Assembly: GCA_045588325.1 (NCBI GenBank)
Contig: JAZNEA010000045.1
Location: forward strand, 1-6,033
Source: RGIG7378 sp045588325
Lineage (GTDB): Bacteria; Bacillota; Clostridia; RGIG7378
Length of the DNA stretch: 6,033 nucleotides
Direction of reading: 5' to 3'
Shown: positions 5,201 to 6,033 of the stretch, one piece after another
How positions within the stretch are numbered: the first letter of the stretch is position 1
Layout: the number at the start of each line of letters is the position of its first letter
Translations under genes and position numbers: made by a program
The notes under the pieces: model-generated
Told to the model about the DNA's origin: nothing
What the model saw: the letters and a program-made list of their open reading frames with translations, nothing else
Databases searched by the model: none

Positions 5201-6033
5201 ACCGCTTGTGGTATTTGGCTTAATAAAGAAGGTGATCTCATCGCCAAACTTAATGTTCATTGCAAATTTGAACTGGTATCTCTCGGCATGAGTTCCTGTA
5301 GCTGTAACCTTAACACAATCTACATTTGTTGTGTTGGTATTGCCTGACACAAAGTCATAGCTACCCTGGGCTGTGCTCGAAGCTACAGTTCCTTCATATG
5401 TGTCCATAGCCGCAATCTCTGCTGCAGTATACTCCTGGTCCACTGTGCCGTCTGCATTTCTGATTACGATAGAGTAAACCTGAGCAGTCTTCCCATTCAG
5501 TGATCCCACACTGGAGGAATAGTACTCAGTAATGCAAAGACCCTTAAAGCTGGTTGCAGCTGTAGCAACTGCCTTGTACCATCCATCTCCGTATGAAGTA
5601 AGCTTGCCTGCTGAAACAGCAGAGCTTGGGGAAATCTTCTGAAAGTCAGTGCCATTATCCGATCCCCACTGATTTCTAATACTAAGTTCAGTGCAGGAGT
5701 AACTGCCTACTGTAGGGACTGTAAAAATTATTTCTACCTTTTGACCCGCTGTAACCTCTATGTCGCTACCATCTCTATCAATATAGAACTGGATTCTGGA
5801 AGATGCTCCTCCGTATGTAAACTCCGCAACCTCAAAGCCAGAAGCTGAACCAGAACCTCCCTGATTACCTGCACCTGGCAGGAAACTATAATCTCCGCTC
5901 AATGTGGAATCAATGGTTGCAGTGATAGTATTGCTGCTGCCATCAAAAACGCCGCTGATGCTGGACGCAGAATCATATCTATGTGTAGTGCTGCCATATG
6001 AGATCGAGTAAACATAGACATGTTCATTGTCTA
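2252..6033 (-). CDS. Large modular, probably exported alkaline phosphatase (5' end outside window)
   Basis: A phosphomonoesterase embedded in a mosaic protein of at least 1259 residues. The frame is open to the window edge, and no start with a ribosome binding site is seen; the TTG at 5900-5902 is internal. Residues below count that TTG as 1. Two related beta-rich modules (about 20-155 and 182-320) share a GxGWY motif and look like carbohydrate-binding domains. A linker (320-420) follows, then a PhoA-family domain (about 423-770). Its expected residues are all present: GDGMG (Asp433), TTDSAA (Asp479 and nucleophile Ser480), DATPA (Asp532, Thr534), Arg545, FENGMTDDAGH (Glu653, Asp658, His662), TADHD (Asp700, His701) and TGGH (His726). 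The position equivalent to E. coli Lys328 is Asp659. Further beta-rich modules and two YG-motif modules (about 1007-1060, 1164-1213) end the protein. No LPXTG or C-terminal membrane anchor is seen. Secretion is inferred, since any signal peptide is out of view. A single-gene terminator follows. Confidence 0.9.
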   Translation of the reverse strand, partial: DNEHVYVYSISYGSTTHRYDSASSISGVFDGSSNTITATIDSTLSGDYSFLPGAGNQGGSGSASGFEVAEFTYGGASSRIQFYIDRDGSDIEVTAGQKVEIIFTVPTVGSYSCTELSIRNQWGSDNGTDFQKISPSSAVSAGKLTSYGDGWYKAVATAATSFKGLCITEYYSSSVGSLNGKTAQVYSIVIRNADGTVDQEYTAAEIAAMDTYEGTVASSTAQGSYDFVSGNTNTTNVDCVKVTATGTHAERYQFKFAMNIKFGDEITFFIKPNTTSGKLSVMEDDYKFLTAEFGTDQVVSVGGGWYAVKAIVEPAEAETGEPMDEYTQTYWGIRVSVPAAVGDTILVRDIAINGQAVSATAAVSAASHYYSAPTLTVVKETVAVPNSALTYEWPENIGPSGAFETESFIGTVPTYDTEPYTWKINAVLGGATNLPSVNLAATGRYTNVTNVNETLIEAMSSVTFVKPNNMIFIIGDGMGQNDVKMAEQYAGNLILNDMPNFGTSSTLSYQKAEDGDGFTTTDSAAGGTALSTGYKTRYYYEALGVDGEDIPQITEVLRERFGKIIGVVTTGWAYDATPAVYGGAHAVRGDSDEIAKEMRTFAPDLFIGPGLTDYSYMPSGQDIGVSSNWSQAVQLTNSKVWIDIASDSTSKDDDVRYNDGWSTSRPTISQMMAFSLTWLQAKSDANDDVGFFLMFENGMTDDAGHNNQLTQMVGEVNAVDEVTAIALKFACENPDTMVIVTADHDTGGMTLKTGWETDISKATFTTGGHSQQKVGVWAIGKGASVFDEQELYNAQVGKLTAYLMGIEEFGSDDAEYDISEILEGKKNEIGDDTVAATDLIDGDVAHIRADKDTDKLSVKITGLSVSNHEMLSLAVKVPAGATGVKIYGADGAEQIVMMEQALDGEVSYVAEHDYYYLTFKAKEDFTELAIEFDGTFARYDEIWMDNLLSTSGTISFTGFAQDRVVAVSGDTITVVFDEVMLPYILDRNIAIGTSLSLKMHAENILSTYETKVIFTLDKVTTTATSAELVGSQSTFVLEEIGPEKMADQITMELYVDGIKVDSKTTSLEEYLLQLRAQTADPYTINLINDMLIYGGAAQEYRDHNLENNVADGVTGTTFDESTVVLNKVYINTDTTGSVSIVSANMWFDQTNQIIFKIKVADTSKYTVTVNGVVVDYEDMEDLGNGVYKVMTDRISPWNFGGTYSVCISEGNTVIATASYSVDSYVYAKMGSSNEELANLVKALHNYGVSAKAYIDNTTI
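3593..4636 (-). other. Alkaline phosphatase catalytic domain within the large protein
   Basis: This marks the codons for the PhoA-like domain. By alignment to E. coli PhoA, the two zinc sites (Asp51, Asp327, His331, Asp369, His370, His412), the third-metal ligands (Asp51, Thr155, Glu322), the nucleophile Ser102 and the phosphate-binding Arg166 all have counterparts. The Thr-to-Arg spacing (534 to 545) is exactly that of E. coli (155 to 166). The domain should be a working metal-dependent phosphomonoesterase. Confidence 0.88.
4943..5845 (-). repeat. Two tandem carbohydrate-binding-like modules of the phosphatase protein
   Basis: Two segments of about 135-140 residues (codons at about 5845-5438 and 5359-4943) are Gly-, Thr- and Val-rich with alternating hydrophobic residues. 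Both contain a short GxGWY motif (GDGWYKAV and GGGWYAVK) at similar depth, followed by a strand ending in an xIVIRN or LVRDIAIN-like segment. They resemble jelly-roll carbohydrate-binding modules, but I cannot assign a family or ligand. The 43 residues upstream of 5902 are likewise Ser/Thr-rich and may end a further module. Confidence 0.55.

Noticed and set aside
5900..5902. TTG as the start of the phosphatase gene
   Set aside because: The frame stays open for 43 further codons to the window edge with similar Ser/Thr-rich composition. There is no ribosome binding site or signal peptide at this point, so the gene is partial.
1..6033. CRISPR arrays, tRNA or rRNA genes, insertion sequences, attachment sites
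   Set aside because: No regularly spaced repeats, no cloverleaf or rRNA-like segments, and no transposase frames or flanking inverted repeats were seen on either strand.

Overview
The window fits a low-to-mid-GC member of the Firmicutes, most likely class Clostridia and plausibly a gut or rumen Lachnospiraceae-type bacterium. The support is a PyrR-type RNA attenuator in front of pyrimidine genes, clean intrinsic terminators with long U-tracts, GGAGG-type ribosome binding sites, and a giant modular secreted-type protein with the C-terminal YG-motif modules I associate with such bacteria. The taxonomic placement is inference. Every supported gene lies on the minus strand, so transcription runs from high to low coordinates.

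Layout in the direction of transcription. (1) 6033 to 2252: the 3' part of a very large gene whose start lies outside the window. It encodes at least 1259 residues: two tandem beta-rich, carbohydrate-binding-like modules, a linker, a PhoA-family alkaline phosphatase domain with all the expected metal and catalytic residues, more beta-rich modules, and two related C-terminal modules. It ends at a strong intrinsic terminator (2201-2233). (2) 2200 to 1820: a noncoding stretch with a small hairpin, A-tracts, a near-consensus promoter (2014-2042), and a complete attenuator. The attenuator has a PyrR-binding loop starting almost at the predicted transcript start (1969-2009), an antiterminator helix (1973-1984 with 1901-1911) and a rho-independent terminator (1883-1913). 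A second, weaker promoter candidate lies after the terminator. (3) 1819 to 554: pyrC, dihydroorotase. (4) 581 to 1: the N-terminal half of carA, the small (glutaminase) subunit of carbamoyl-phosphate synthase. It overlaps the pyrC end by 28 bases and runs off the window.

The pyrC-carA unit, presumably followed by carB and other pyr genes beyond position 1, makes carbamoyl phosphate and closes the dihydroorotate ring in de novo UMP synthesis. The leader should shut it down when UMP- or UTP-bound PyrR stabilises the binding loop: that frees the terminator arm, so transcription stops before pyrC. The phosphatase gene is a separate unit. It is codirectional but insulated by its own terminator, and nothing in the sequence ties it functionally to pyrimidine synthesis. 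The least ordinary elements are the mosaic phosphatase protein with an Asp/Asp pair at its third-metal site, and the compact attenuator whose terminator side appears to be a partial duplicate of its PyrR-loop side.
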